Assembly (NCBI RefSeq): GCF_020829625.1
Contig: NZ_JAIVFX010000002.1
Span: forward strand, 310,001 to 374,000
Source: Nostoc sp. XA010
GTDB taxonomy: Bacteria; Cyanobacteriota; Cyanobacteriia; Cyanobacteriales; Nostocaceae
DNA: 64,000 nt
Direction: 5' to 3'
A model generated the notes under the pieces. It ran no database searches, was not told the DNA's origin, and saw only the letters and a program-made list of their open reading frames with translations. This document shows, piece after piece, positions 18,757 to 26,418 of this stretch. The translations under genes were made by a program, and so were the position numbers. Position 1 is the first letter of the stretch, and every line of letters begins with the position of its first letter.

Positions 18757-18999
18757 TTATCTATAATAAAAAATGGTTAATTTACACTCGGTGTTGGTTG
18801 AGTAAACCAGTTCATAGCTTTTTGGGCGATCACGCTCGGAACTATGTGCAAAAAGTAGTTCTCGCGTGTACTGGGATGAAGCGTTTTCCTCAAATATTTG
18901 ATTGATTGTTTCTGGCGCGAATACTCTTTCCATAAGCCCTCGAACCATTACACTTATTGGACTCTCTTTGACAAAACGCTCAAATATTGCACCCAGCAT
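18757..18999 (-). pseudogene. N-terminal remnant of an IS4-type transposase
   Basis: The first 50 residues (AIFERFVKESPISVMVRGLM and MERVFAPETINQIFE, then QYTRELLF) match N-termini of IS4-type transposases common in Nostoc. After LLF the reading becomes unrelated, so an internal deletion or frameshift has removed the rest. It lies directly upstream of pepE on the same strand. Confidence 0.75.
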
Positions 19000-19400
19000 T
19001 CACCATATCCTCCGCTACTTTTTCCTTTGCGATCGCATGGCATTATTATCCGGCTATTTGTCACCTTGACAGGGCTAGTATTTACCCCAGGGCGAACGCA
19101 CGGTATTTCTGAAACCCTTACTGGGTAAGGATATTGACGAAAAAATAGGCTAAATTTAAAAACGCCGAAACCCTTGCTATTAAAGGATTCTTATACTTTA
19201 GATGCGTTTGCCCTGGTATTTACCCCAATTTACAAACTGCACTTAAGATATTATCGCAAGATAGTAATGTGGTACAGCCGGAGGCAAATTCTTTGTATGA
19301 AGCAGGGTTTAAGCGCTATAAACTACTTTACAATACTTTCAAAGCTATTCGTTGATCTTGGACTTTTTACAAAAAATTTAAAAAAGTAAATACACACTCT
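19000..19400. other. Gene-free stretch with imperfect direct repeats
   Basis: TATTTACCCCA occurs at about 19079 and 19218, and GAAACCCTT occurs at about 19111 and 19166. No coding frame is convincing; the 71-codon frame at 19174 has no start signal or known motif. Confidence 0.5.
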
Positions 19401-19928
19401 TTATTGGCTTTGGATGTAACGAAAGTTCATATCTCCTTTGTAGCCAGAAGCTTTCGCAAGCTCTTTAAGGTTTTGCACGCCACTATAAAGATGTCCATTG
19501 ATGACCCAAGTGGGAAAGCCTGGAACCTTCGCAGCTTTACATAAATCGGGATGAGGATTGATGCCTCTCTTGTCGCACTCAACTTGAATGCTGTCGTTGA
19601 TAATCTGGTAGGCTTCTTTACCAAAAAGTAACTTCTGTTCGTGGCAATGAGGACACCACCAAGCAACGTATTCTTTTGCACCTATCTTCACCAAATGCTT
19701 TGCTAGGGCTATCTCTGCCTTGGTGGAAGTGGTGGTAATTTCCCAGCCGACTCCAGGCTGAGGGCGTTCCTTTGGGAGAAAGAAAATAATTGATGGGGAT
19801 TTTTGGTTGTCCTTGGTCAGTGCTAGTGCTGTTGGTATTGGTGAATGGAATGTAGAGCCGGAAAGAGTACTAACGCAGATAATTGAGAGTGGTAACAGTG
19901 CAAGAAAAACAGGGTGTTTGATAACCAT
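19401..19928 (-). CDS. Secreted thioredoxin-like protein (VKOR C-terminal type)
   Basis: This 175-residue protein has an N-terminal export signal (about residues 5-37) and a thioredoxin-like domain with the redox motif WWCPHCH near residue 90, a second Cys pair (VECDKRG, DLCKAA) and the cis-Pro loop PGFPTWVINGHLYSG. This arrangement matches the thioredoxin-like domain attached to cyanobacterial vitamin-K-epoxide-reductase proteins, but here the membrane VKOR part is absent. It probably handles disulfides in the periplasm or thylakoid lumen, with a VKOR partner elsewhere. It sits between transposase remnants. Confidence 0.82.
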   Translation of the reverse strand: MVIKHPVFLALLPLSIICVSTLSGSTFHSPIPTALALTKDNQKSPSIIFFLPKERPQPGVGWEITTTSTKAEIALAKHLVKIGAKEYVAWWCPHCHEQKLLFGKEAYQIINDSIQVECDKRGINPHPDLCKAAKVPGFPTWVINGHLYSGVQNLKELAKASGYKGDMNFRYIQSQ

Positions 19929-19942
19929 AGTCTTATCCTACA

Positions 19943-20109
19943 GACTTAAATGATATGGAGTGGGAAATCCTTGCGCCTCTGATTCCACCAGCTAAGTTAG
20001 GTGGACATCCCCGCCCAACTGATATGCGAGCAGTAGTTATTGCCCGAAACATTCGGAGACATTTATCCATCTTGCCTCCATCCGTATTATCGTGAGGCGA
20101 TTGACATAA
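19943..20109 (+). pseudogene. Internally deleted IS5-type transposase
   Basis: DLNDMEWEILAPLIPPAKLG, then HPRPTDMRAVV (19943-20037), is the N-terminal DUF4096-type head of IS5 transposases. Only about 25 bases later, in another frame, FIHLASIRIIVRRLT ends at a stop (20062-20109) as in the C-terminal tail. The whole DDE core is missing. Confidence 0.7.
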
Positions 20110-20440
20110 CATTTAACTTCTCAAAACTTTTCAAACACCCTCTTAGAATACAGTCGCAGATTTCATCGGTAGAAGCTGGATTGCGGTATGCTTCTATAAT
20201 TGCAGGCTGTTCTGCAAATCTTCCTAGCAAACCCAGTATTTGTATATTAGAACTTTGCTGTTTAGCAGGAGTGAATAAAACATCTATTTCTTTTATCTCT
20301 CCTAAGACTTTTTCTGATGCCTTAACTTCTCCGTAATCTTTTAGTAGTTCAGATAGTCTTTGGCAAATTTATCATGGATAAACCTGGTCATTCAATTTTA
20401 AGATTTTGGAAGTTCTGGGTTAATGCAAAGTCTTATTATA

Positions 20441-20512
20441 TAGCAGTGCTAAATCATTCATGATGAAATAGATCCCCGACTTCTTTGAGAAGTCGGGGAT
20501 CTGGACACCTTT
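20441..20512. repeat. Dispersed repeat with 15-bp hairpin (copy 1)
   Basis: AGATCCCCGACTTCT-TTG-AGAAGTCGGGGATCT forms a perfect hairpin at 20470-20502. The flanks (AGCAGTGCTAAATCATTC on the left, GGACACC on the right) are shared with the copy at 45799-45868, so the repeated unit is about 70 bases. Confidence 0.8.
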
Positions 20513-20582
20513 AATTTTCACAGATACCATTCTAAAAAACTTAAAAGCAGATTTTATAAGCCTTTTGACTTTTGACTTCCCG

Positions 20583-20984
20583 TTAGGGCGTGGCGGTTAC
20601 TACATTTTCATCTGATGTTTTATCTGTGTTAGATTTCAAGCGTGTCAATCTGCTTTTACGGATTCGTTCGCTGTCTCTAACGCCGCCTGCAAGTTCATAT
20701 TCATTGCTGTTTTTGCCGTACTTGAAACCAACCCCCATCAGCATTTTGTCTGAAACCTGACTTAAGTTTTTTTCCATCTCATCTAGCTTTTTTCTAGAAG
20801 ACTCAATCATAGCTATAGCAGCGTTATAATCATCAAGCGTATTGTGAAAATTATCTATTAATTGATTCAGGTTTTGCAAGTTGTAAGTATCATTAAAATT
20901 GATATTTGGATCGATAGCTTTCAACCCGGCAACTCTAAACTCAGCTTTTTCTAAAATCCGGGAACTACGTTTTCTTCGAGTCAT
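20583..20984 (-). CDS. Small coiled-coil protein, unknown
   Basis: This 133-residue hydrophilic protein has a basic N-terminus (TRRKRSSRILEKAEFRV), a helical centre likely to form a coiled coil (about residues 30-80, LNQLIDNFHNTLDDYNAAIA) and a basic motif RIRKSRLTRLK near 108. No family is recognised. The basic patches suggest nucleic-acid or membrane binding, which is inference. A fragment with the same IRKSR-TRLK motif lies at 25710-25850. Confidence 0.65.
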   Translation of the reverse strand: MTRRKRSSRILEKAEFRVAGLKAIDPNINFNDTYNLQNLNQLIDNFHNTLDDYNAAIAMIESSRKKLDEMEKNLSQVSDKMLMGVGFKYGKNSNEYELAGGVRDSERIRKSRLTRLKSNTDKTSDENVVTATP

Positions 20985-21160
20985 AATTTTACACTTTGAA
21001 AAGCTTTACTGAGCTATTGTGTCTCAATTAGCCTGGATTCTGGTTCAGCAAAAAGCGCATTCTTTTGGTAAAAGTTTTTATTTATGCCCGTAATTTCTCG
21101 GAATTTAATCATCAAAGGTTGATTTTCAGCAAAATAATATTATGTTTAAGCAATAGACAA

Positions 21161-21475
21161 TAGGGCACAGCAATGATCATAGGTGTCAACTTAACGTCAA
21201 AGCCCTAGAATCACCTGGTATTAAGTCCACTTGCTTACAATCACTATCTACGTTACCCCACCCCAGTTTTGTCTAAAGCCAAAACTTCTCCTCCCCTTGC
21301 CAAGGCTACCGTGTACACACAAGTCAAATTACCCCCCTCAATCCCCCCGATGCATTGGGGGGAAGCCGGAAATCTAGTTCCCTCCCCTTTCCAAGGGGAG
21401 GGTTAGGGTGGGGTAAAATGCCTGTGGAATAAGGGTTTAAGCTTAAGTTGACACTTATGAGGATTGCTGTGCCCC
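21161..21475. mobile_element. MITE-like element, family shared with 44171-44414
   Basis: The left end reads GGGCACAGCAAT then GTGTCAACTTAA. The right end is its inverted complement, with arms of about 31 bp and four mismatches. TA flanks the outside at both ends, as expected for IS630/Tc1-type target sites. The interior carries a separate C/G-run repeat. No transposase is encoded. Confidence 0.7.
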
Positions 21476-21518
21476 TACAAATGGTTTGTATTCTATGTCA
21501 ACAGCAAGATCGCTTTAA

Positions 21519-21677
21519 CTTTAAGCCTTAATGTTGTAACCTTAAGCCTTTATGTTCTAGCTCTAAGGCTTAATGTTGTAACCTTAAGCCTTTATGTTCT
21601 AGCTCTAAGGCTTAATGTTGTAACCTTAAGCCTTTATGTTCTAGCTCTAAGGCTTAATGCTGTAACCTTAAGAGTCA
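21519..21677. repeat. 42-bp tandem array of alternating inverted arms
   Basis: Three full 42-bp units (21527-21568, 21569-21610, 21611-21652) and a 20-base partial are present. Each unit contains TTAAGCCTT and AAGGCTTAA arms separated alternately by 14- and 10-base spacers (TATGTTCTAGCTCT and TGTTGTAACC). Any neighbouring arms can pair. The units are identical apart from one T-to-C change in the last one. Confidence 0.85.
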
Positions 21678-21911
21678 ACCTTATAACATTGATGACTAAA
21701 GTTTGTTGGTGAGTGCATTATAGCAAGCAGCCCCGTTGGGGAAGTCAAAAGTCAAAAGTCAAAGGGATAAGCAGAGAGTCACTGAAGACACTGAGGTGCA
21801 TGAGGTAGCAGAAAAATTTATTCATGTATCAAATATTTTTTTACCCCACCCTAACCCTCCCCTTATAGAACCCATTTGGGATCTTGGAAGAACGGGTAAA
21901 ATGAGAAATAA

Positions 21912-22184
21912 ATGCCGTACTCCAGCAGCTTAACCGACAAAGAGTGGGCAATCATTGAACCACTATTGCCGCAGAAAAAGCAAACCAGACCGCCAAAGTG
22001 GACAAAGCGACAAATCTTAGATGGTATCTTCTATCAACTCAAGAATGGGTGTAACTGGTGTGATTTACCCTGCATATTTACCGCCGTCTCCCCTCTATCA
22101 GGTTTCTGCGATGCGATCTGCTTTGCAGCAACGCTTCGTGATCGCTTTGGGCCCCTACTCATCCCTACTCAATCTTCCAATTAG
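21912..22184 (+). pseudogene. Truncated IS5-type transposase
   Basis: The start MPYSSSLTDKEWAIIEPLLP, then PPKWTKRQILDGIFYQLKNG and CNWCDLP, is the standard N-terminus of cyanobacterial IS5-family transposases. After DLP the frame shifts; the sequence continues in the next frame with LPPSPLYQVSAM, matching the expected order only loosely. The catalytic domain is missing. Confidence 0.8.
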
Positions 22185-22318
22185 GCGTATAACCAGAAGT
22201 AACTTGGCTATACATTTGCAAGACCGATGCAGAAATACGTCCTGAGAGTTTTGCGATCGCCCATAGCGCTCTTGTAAAATCATTTTCAATTGTTGAGAAT
22301 TCGCTCAGGAAAAAGTTT

Positions 22319-22663
22319 ATGGCAGATATGTCCGGTCAAAACCCCTCGGAAATCACAATGGCAACGGTTAATGAAGAACGAAAAGGCGCAACTTTCAGCG
22401 GTACGGTCATCCTTGGTATAGATCCTGAGGGTGGGGAAGTCGTTTTCTTTAGAGACTTTTTAATTGAAGATTATAAAGGCGAACTTACCGCAAATCTTGC
22501 AACAGATGGCGATATAACGAAAAGCATTGATTTAGGCGAACTCGATCATAAAAGCCCCAGTTTTAGGCTGCCAATTCCGCTGGGAACGGATACATTACCC
22601 TACAATACAGTCGTGTTGAGCGACAAAAAAAGCAAGAAAAAAATCCTGACGATCAATCTATAA
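22319..22663 (+). CDS. Hypothetical beta-rich protein within an inverted-repeat-bounded segment
   Basis: The 114-residue protein is acidic to neutral, with alternating strand-like segments (GATFSGTVILGID, GEVVFFRDFLIEDY) and a basic C-terminus (KKSKKKILTINL). No signal peptide or known motif is present. GGAAAAAG before the ATG at 22319 is a plausible ribosome-binding site. It lies between a truncated transposase and an inverted repeat arm, so it may be cargo or a stranded fragment. Confidence 0.5.
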   Translation: MADMSGQNPSEITMATVNEERKGATFSGTVILGIDPEGGEVVFFRDFLIEDYKGELTANLATDGDITKSIDLGELDHKSPSFRLPIPLGTDTLPYNTVVLSDKKSKKKILTINL

Positions 22664-23099
22664 AATTTGTAACTTAGCTCGTAGTTCAGCCAAATTCGAT
22701 TGCCCTCCTGTATAGATCTCAAATGGGTTCTATAAAGGAGAGGGAACCGGATTTTCTTGTTTCTCCCCTTTATAAGGGGGGATTAAGGGGGGTAATTTGA
22801 CTTGTGTATACAACAACTATAGCTTTCTAAGAGGGGCTTTAAGAGTCTATTTGCCCACCCTTTCCAAGGAGGGGGAAACGCGATGCCTACGGCGGGCTAC
22901 GCCTACGCGCATATTTATAGTAAGCAAATTTAACTAATTTATTTGTGTATTGTATAGTAAATAATGTTACTAACACACAAAATGTTCAGAATTAGTTGCT
23001 ATAATTTTCACTATTTAACCTAAATTTTTATAGTAACATCTGGATATTTTTAACTAATTCAGATAAACTAAGAAATTTGTCCGTAGCATCACGCTTCTT
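22664..23099. other. Gene-free stretch with repeats upstream of ferredoxin
   Basis: It contains the inverted repeat arms at 22714-22744 and 22775-22811, one dispersed repeat at 22879-22910, and an AT-rich 180-base leader before the ferredoxin gene. Confidence 0.55.
22879..22910. repeat. Dispersed repeat (GCGATGCCTACGGCGGGCT type)
   Basis: This is the best-preserved copy in the window. Its arms GCGATGCCTACG and GGGCTACGCCTACGCGC form a palindrome-like unit. Confidence 0.8.
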
Positions 23100-23105
23100 T
23101 TGTAT

Positions 23106-23426
23106 ATGCCTAAAACTTACACCGTAGAAATTGATCACCAAGGCAAAATTCATACCTTGCAAGTTCCTGAAAATGAAACGATCTTATCAGTTGCCGATGC
23201 TGCTGGTTTGGAACTGCCGAGTTCTTGTAATGCAGGTGTTTGCACAACTTGCGCCGGACAAATAAGCGAGGGAAGTGTGGATCAAACTGATGGTATGGGC
23301 GTTAGTCCAGATTTGCAAAAGCAAGGTTACGTATTGCTTTGTATTGCCAAACCCCTTTCTGATTTGAAAATTCAGACGGAAAAAGAAGATGTACTTTATC
23401 AGTTACAATTTGGCAAAGGCAAATAA
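23106..23426 (+). CDS. Plant-type [2Fe-2S] ferredoxin
   Basis: The 106-residue protein has the four cluster ligands in the plant-type spacing: CNAGVCTTC near residues 41-49 and a fourth Cys in VLLCIAKP near 77. It carries electrons, probably in the cytoplasm. The C-terminal extension (DVLYQLQFGKGK) is slightly longer than that of PetF. Paralogues of this type are common in cyanobacteria and their partners vary. An upstream TTG is in frame at 23100, but the ATG at 23106 (MPKTYTVEID) is the normal start. It is followed closely by two cyanobacteria-specific genes, perhaps in one unit. Confidence 0.92.
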   Translation: MPKTYTVEIDHQGKIHTLQVPENETILSVADAAGLELPSSCNAGVCTTCAGQISEGSVDQTDGMGVSPDLQKQGYVLLCIAKPLSDLKIQTEKEDVLYQLQFGKGK

Positions 23427-23573
23427 TCAGTTATCAGTTATCAATTATCAGGATATTGATTTAATTATTGGTAACTGTTCGCTGGTATTACTAAAACTGA
23501 GAAATAACATAAGTATCTCATCGCCACTGATATCAGCTATTCTAGAAACTACAAATCAACAGGATTTACCAAA

Positions 23574-23753
23574 ATGACAACTCATTTTATTACCGCAGAA
23601 ATTGATTTACAAGAAACTCCCGCAGAGTTACTAGAAGTAATTGAAACAGAGTTGAAGAAACAAGGCGAACCTCTGCGTTGGGCAGTTACTTCTGTGGATG
23701 CTGACGAACAAAAAGCTACAGTTGAAGCGGTGGTGACTACAGTTAAGAGTTAG
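23574..23753 (+). CDS. 59-residue conserved-looking protein between ferredoxin and DUF3326
   Basis: The ATG at 23574 opens a 59-codon frame (MTTHFITAEIDLQETPAELL, then EVIETELKKQGEPLRWAVTS, then VDADEQKATVEAVVTTVKS). It is acidic with a beta-alpha-beta-type pattern and no signal peptide. Codon use and composition look like a genuine gene. It stands 147 bases after ferredoxin and 91 bases before the DUF3326 gene, all on the same strand. I do not recognise a family. Confidence 0.7.
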   Translation: MTTHFITAEIDLQETPAELLEVIETELKKQGEPLRWAVTSVDADEQKATVEAVVTTVKS

Positions 23754-23756
23754 GAG

Positions 23757-23793
23757 TAGAGGCGCGATTAATCGCGTCTGTACAAGAGTTAGG
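23757..23793. repeat. Dispersed repeat with GCGATTAATCGC core
   Basis: The unit GCGATTAATCGCGTCTGTAC and the following AAGAGTT also occur inside the mutL coding sequence at 47951-47978. Confidence 0.75.
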
Positions 23794-23844
23794 ATTTGAT
23801 GGCTTGTGATTCATAAACTCATCACTCATCACTCTTAACTTAAA

Positions 23845-24909
23845 ATGAATCGTCCGTATACCGCTATCTTAATTGTACCAACAGGCGTTGGGGCTGCCAT
23901 TGGGGGTTATGCAGGAGATGCTTTACCTGTTGCCAAAGTTATAGCACAGGTTTGCGATCGCCTAATTACTCACCCCAATGTCCTTAACGGTGCAAGTTTA
24001 TACTGGAACCTTCCAAACGCTTTCTATGTTGAAGGTTACGGGCTTGACAAATTCGCCTCTGGATGTTGGGGTTTGCGTCCAGTCCGCAGCAACAAAGTAG
24101 GTTTGCTTTTAGACCAAGCCATTGAGCCAGAGTTACGGCTACGACATATACAAGCAGCAGATGCAGTCAGAGCAACTCTGGGATTAACTTTAACAGATTA
24201 TGTAATTACTGATGCCCCGTTAAATGTAGAATTACGGACTACAGCATCGGGAGCTAGTTGGGGAACGATTGGCAACCCGGATAGTTTATTACGAGCAGCT
24301 GAGATATTAATTAAAAAAGCTGGGGCAGAAGCGATCGCAGTTGTAGCCCGTTTCCCCGATGATATGGATGAGGAAGCAGTACAGAAATATCGCCAAGGTG
24401 AAGGCGTAGATTCTCTGGCGGGTGCAGAAGCCGTAATTAGCCATTTGCTAGTGCGAACCTTTCAAATTCCTTGCGCCCATTCTCCCGCCCTTTTGAGCGA
24501 ACCTCCGCAACCTGATTTATCTCCCCGTTCCGCCGCCGAAGAATTGGGCTATACCTTTTTGCCGTGTGTCCTTGTCGGATTAAGCCGTGCCCCACAATTT
24601 ATAGTAGAGAAAGGAGCAATCGGATCGCAGCAAGAAGATATTTGGGTAGATGAAGTAGATGCTGCGATCGTACCAGCAAATGCTTGTGGTAGCAGTGCCT
24701 TACTGAGTTTAAGCCAAAGACGATGCCAAATAATTACAGTAGAAGAAAATAAAACTCTAATAAAAGTTCCTCCGCAACCGTTGGGGATCAAATGTATACA
24801 GGTAAACTCATATTTAGAAGCAGTGGGTGTATTAGTAGCACACAAAGCAGGTATTAATCCCTCCGCTCTCCGTCCCAACTTATTACCTGTGCAGTCAATT
24901 AGTCATTAG
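23845..24909 (+). CDS. DUF3326 family protein
   Basis: The 354-residue soluble protein begins TAILIVPTGVGAAIGGYAGD, a glycine-rich start that matches the DUF3326 family of cyanobacteria and plants, as far as I remember. Further features are NGASLYWNLPNAFYVEGYGL near 50 and a Ala/Ser-rich VPANACGSSALLSL near 285. The function is unknown; the family's phylogenetic spread suggests a plastid or photosynthesis link, which is inference. The last codons run into a TCATTAG heptamer repeat. Confidence 0.8.
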   Translation: MNRPYTAILIVPTGVGAAIGGYAGDALPVAKVIAQVCDRLITHPNVLNGASLYWNLPNAFYVEGYGLDKFASGCWGLRPVRSNKVGLLLDQAIEPELRLRHIQAADAVRATLGLTLTDYVITDAPLNVELRTTASGASWGTIGNPDSLLRAAEILIKKAGAEAIAVVARFPDDMDEEAVQKYRQGEGVDSLAGAEAVISHLLVRTFQIPCAHSPALLSEPPQPDLSPRSAAEELGYTFLPCVLVGLSRAPQFIVEKGAIGSQQEDIWVDEVDAAIVPANACGSSALLSLSQRRCQIITVEENKTLIKVPPQPLGIKCIQVNSYLEAVGVLVAHKAGINPSALRPNLLPVQSISH

Positions 24910-25031
24910 TCATTAGTCATTAGTTATTCTCCCCCTGCTTCCCCTGCTCCCCCTGCCTTCCCTGCTCCCCTCCCCTACTCCCCCTGCTCCCTGCTCCCCT
25001 GCGTCCCTGCCCCCTGCCCCCCTGCCCCCTT
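24901..25031. repeat. Short tandem repeats (GTCATTA, then CCCCTGCTC)
   Basis: Three to four GTCATTA heptamers pass into a 100-base pyrimidine-rich run of CCCCTGCT/CCCCTGCC units directly before the CPBP gene. The run may form an unusual leader. Confidence 0.8.
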
Positions 25032-25039
25032 AAAAACTC

Positions 25040-25642
25040 ATGATTGAACAACAAAAGCAAAAGCCAGAAATTCCATACCTGACGCGCATCCAAATACTTG
25101 GGGCGATGGGAGCGACTGCAATCATTTTGTTGATAGTCGCCAAACTCTCCTTATACCTTGGCAACTTTTCCCTATTTTCTTGGAACTTGAACCAAAGAGA
25201 GTTGCTGTTGGGTGTAGGGTTAGGATTGGTCATCACTGCGTTAAGTGGCGTAGCTTATCGCGTTTGGACTGCCTATCGTAAAAGTGCAGATTATTATCTA
25301 GAAATGGTACTAAGGCCCTTAGCCTTACCAGACTTGATTTGGCTAGGGTTACTACCGGGATTGAGTGAAGAATTATTATTTAGAGGTGTAATGCTGCCTG
25401 CTTTAGGCTTAGATCATCTGGCTGTCATTGTATCTAGTCTTTGCTTTGGCATCTTGCATTTTAGTGGTTCCCAACAATGGCCTTATGTGATTTGGGCAAC
25501 AATTGTCGGGATGATATTCGCATATAGTGCCCTGCTCACTGGCAACTTATTAGTGCCCATTGTCGCTCACATTATTACCAATTGGATTTCTAGCTATTTC
25601 TGGAAAATGTCGCAATTACGGCAATTAAAAAATAAATTTTGA
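25040..25642 (+). CDS. CPBP family intramembrane metalloprotease
   Basis: The 200-residue protein has about five membrane helices and the CPBP (Abi) motifs: EELLFRG near residue 112, FGILHF near 135 and the third motif HIITNWI near 180. The Glu-Glu, His and His/Asn residues bind a metal in the membrane. Members mature prenylated proteins or bacteriocins, or have unknown roles. A TTG-free start ATG lies eight bases after the C-rich repeat, and no clean Shine-Dalgarno sequence is visible. It is the last gene of a same-strand run that begins with ferredoxin. Confidence 0.9.
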   Translation: MIEQQKQKPEIPYLTRIQILGAMGATAIILLIVAKLSLYLGNFSLFSWNLNQRELLLGVGLGLVITALSGVAYRVWTAYRKSADYYLEMVLRPLALPDLIWLGLLPGLSEELLFRGVMLPALGLDHLAVIVSSLCFGILHFSGSQQWPYVIWATIVGMIFAYSALLTGNLLVPIVAHIITNWISSYFWKMSQLRQLKNKF

Positions 25643-25709
25643 GCTTCTAGGAATTAGTGCCAAGGCGTAGCCCAACCCAGGCATCGCACACTATCAACCA
25701 TAGAATAAA

Positions 25710-25850
25710 TTACGGCTTTTGAACGCTTTGACTAAATGCTTTTTGTACAAAAGTTTTTAAGCGAGTCGCCCTGCTTTTACGGATAGGTTCAGCAATTATA
25801 ATCACAGAAGGAGCTGTTTTAACTACAGCTTCAACATTTATAAGTTGTGT
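25710..25850 (-). pseudogene. Fragment sharing an IRKSR-TRLK tail with the gene at 20583
   Basis: A start-less frame of 46 codons ends EPIRKSRATRLKTFVQKAFS plus seven residues. The basic motif resembles RIRKSRLTRLK near the C-terminus of the protein at 20583-20984. It may be the decayed tail of a paralogue. Confidence 0.35.
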
Positions 25851-26191
25851 TTATATAGATATTCATACTTAGTTATATGCTATAAATTTTTTATAAAGTA
25901 TGTTTGTTTGCCCTCAGTTACAGAGATTTTTAGTCAAGTAGACTACAATAAATATAGTTAAACCAAAACTTCTTCCTGGACGTCGTGCCGCTACGCAAAT
26001 TCAAGTAAGGTGAGTAGTAAGTTTCTGTGCTGTCAAGCGGACTAAAGGCTTATTATCGCGTTGTTCCTTCTCTTTCTGAGGGGGGATGCTAATTGTGAAA
26101 AGTCTGTAGAACTATTGTTGAAAAAGAAAGATTTTTTGGCTGTTTTGCCAGAAAACTATACACCTGATAAGAAAATGAGACATTAAACAAA

Positions 26192-26220
26192 GCGATATCT
26201 ACGATGGGCTACGCCTACGC
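26192..26220. repeat. Dispersed repeat (GCGATATCTAC...GGGCTACGCC type)
   Basis: This is a diverged copy of the same small dispersed repeat that occurs at 1513 and 22879. Confidence 0.65.
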
Positions 26221-26418
26221 CATTTTATTGTTAACAAGCCCGTTAATCAGACCTGATTTTTTTGAGGTCAAAGACAACAAAAGCTTTATGGGGTACGACG
26301 TAAAAGGTAGTGCCTTAAAGTACTCCTGAAACCTACTCCTTGTTAAATAAGTTTTGTGTAGAATTTGGTGGAGAGGTTATTTACTTGATTCTCAATTGCA
26401 GCAATCCAGGTTTCATTT

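Larger units (their letters stand above)
20985..21911. other. Gene-free stretch with MITE-like element and repeat array
   Basis: The stretch holds the inverted-repeat-bounded element at 21161-21475, the 42-bp array at 21519-21677, a short AAAGTCAAAAGTCA run near 21748, and one arm of an inverted repeat at 21855-21883. No gene was found. Confidence 0.65.
21855..22744. repeat. Segment bounded by ~29-bp inverted repeats
   Basis: The left arm (about 21855-21883, CCTTATAGAACCCATTTG core) is repeated inverted at 22714-22744. An outer pair lies at 21311-21348 and 22775-22811 (AAGTCAAATTACCCCCC core). The enclosed 0.83 kb contains a transposase stub and one unknown gene. Confidence 0.7.
25643..26418. 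other. Gap with a protein fragment and repeats
   Basis: It contains a repeat at about 25663-25688 (GCGTAGCCCAACCCAGGCATCGC), the minus-strand fragment at 25710-25850 and a dispersed repeat at 26192-26220. The last 190 bases are probably the leader and promoter of the GAF protein. Confidence 0.55.

Noticed and set aside
20040..20336. 98-codon plus-strand frame after the IS5 remnant
   Set aside because: It begins inside the transposase fragment and has no known motif or ribosome-binding site.
21527..21672. Possible CRISPR array
   Set aside because: There are no unique spacers; all parts of the unit repeat, and no cas gene is nearby.
21464..21712. 82-codon frame through the 42-bp array
   Set aside because: The frame exists only because 42 is divisible by three; it reads the DNA repeat and has no start signal.
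22159..22290. Two minus-strand frames that read like protein ends
   Set aside because: Neither could be linked to a family, and both overlap in different frames; kept only as a note that another gene tail may lie here.
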